Source: Bacillota bacterium
Lineage (GTDB): Bacteria > Bacillota > Dethiobacteria > DTU022 > JAAZDU01
DNA length: 10,029 bases
Reading direction: 5' to 3'
Assembly (NCBI GenBank): GCA_012512665.1
Contig: JAAZDU010000005.1
Span: 1 to 10,029 of the forward strand
The notes beneath the pieces were generated by a model. It was given only the letters and a program-made list of their open reading frames with translations. It was not told where the DNA came from and made no database searches. The position numbers and the translations under genes were made by a program. This document shows, one piece after another, positions 10,029-10,029 of the stretch (position 1 is its first letter; each line of letters opens with the position of its first letter).

Positions 10029-10029
10029 C

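Overview
The window holds a dense block of housekeeping genes, all on the + strand. Gene content and order, purine-rich GGAGG-type ribosome binding sites, several GTG/TTG starts, a K+-dependent-type membrane pyrophosphatase and a tmRNA tag ending in LAYAA all suggest a Gram-positive anaerobe of the Clostridia with mid-range GC (perhaps Moorella-, Desulfotomaculum- or Syntrophomonas-like). The genus is inference; no species was recognised.

Region 1 (1-3812) is the lower glycolysis cluster: the last codons of pgk, then tpiA, gpmI (cofactor-independent phosphoglycerate mutase) and eno, the classical Firmicutes pgk-tpi-gpmI-eno order. Gaps are short (1 nt between tpiA and gpmI, 22 nt between gpmI and eno). 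The ribosome binding sites of gpmI and eno are written into the last codons of the gene before, so translational coupling is likely. Two starts here are odd. tpiA begins at TTG next to a 5-bp tandem duplication that puts a better-placed ATG out of frame. eno has a perfect Shine-Dalgarno that is too far from its start unless an 18-nt hairpin between them is folded out.

Region 2 (3813-6190) holds secG, behind a possible extended -10 promoter, and hppA, a 16-helix-type ion-pumping pyrophosphatase, closed by an intrinsic terminator. Region 3 (6191-8949) holds a small HD-domain hydrolase and rnr (RNase R).

Region 4 (8950-10029) is the trans-translation module. A near-consensus sigma-A promoter is followed by a leader containing an operator-like palindrome and an intrinsic terminator, then smpB, then the tmRNA gene ssrA only 4 nt after the smpB stop. 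RNase R, SmpB and tmRNA act together in rescuing stalled ribosomes and destroying the defective mRNA. In Bacillus subtilis secG, rnr, smpB and ssrA also lie together; here that group is joined to the glycolytic operon, with hppA and the HD gene inserted between secG and rnr.

No mobile element, CRISPR array, phage gene or unknown gene system was seen. The interesting signals are regulatory and sit at gene starts.
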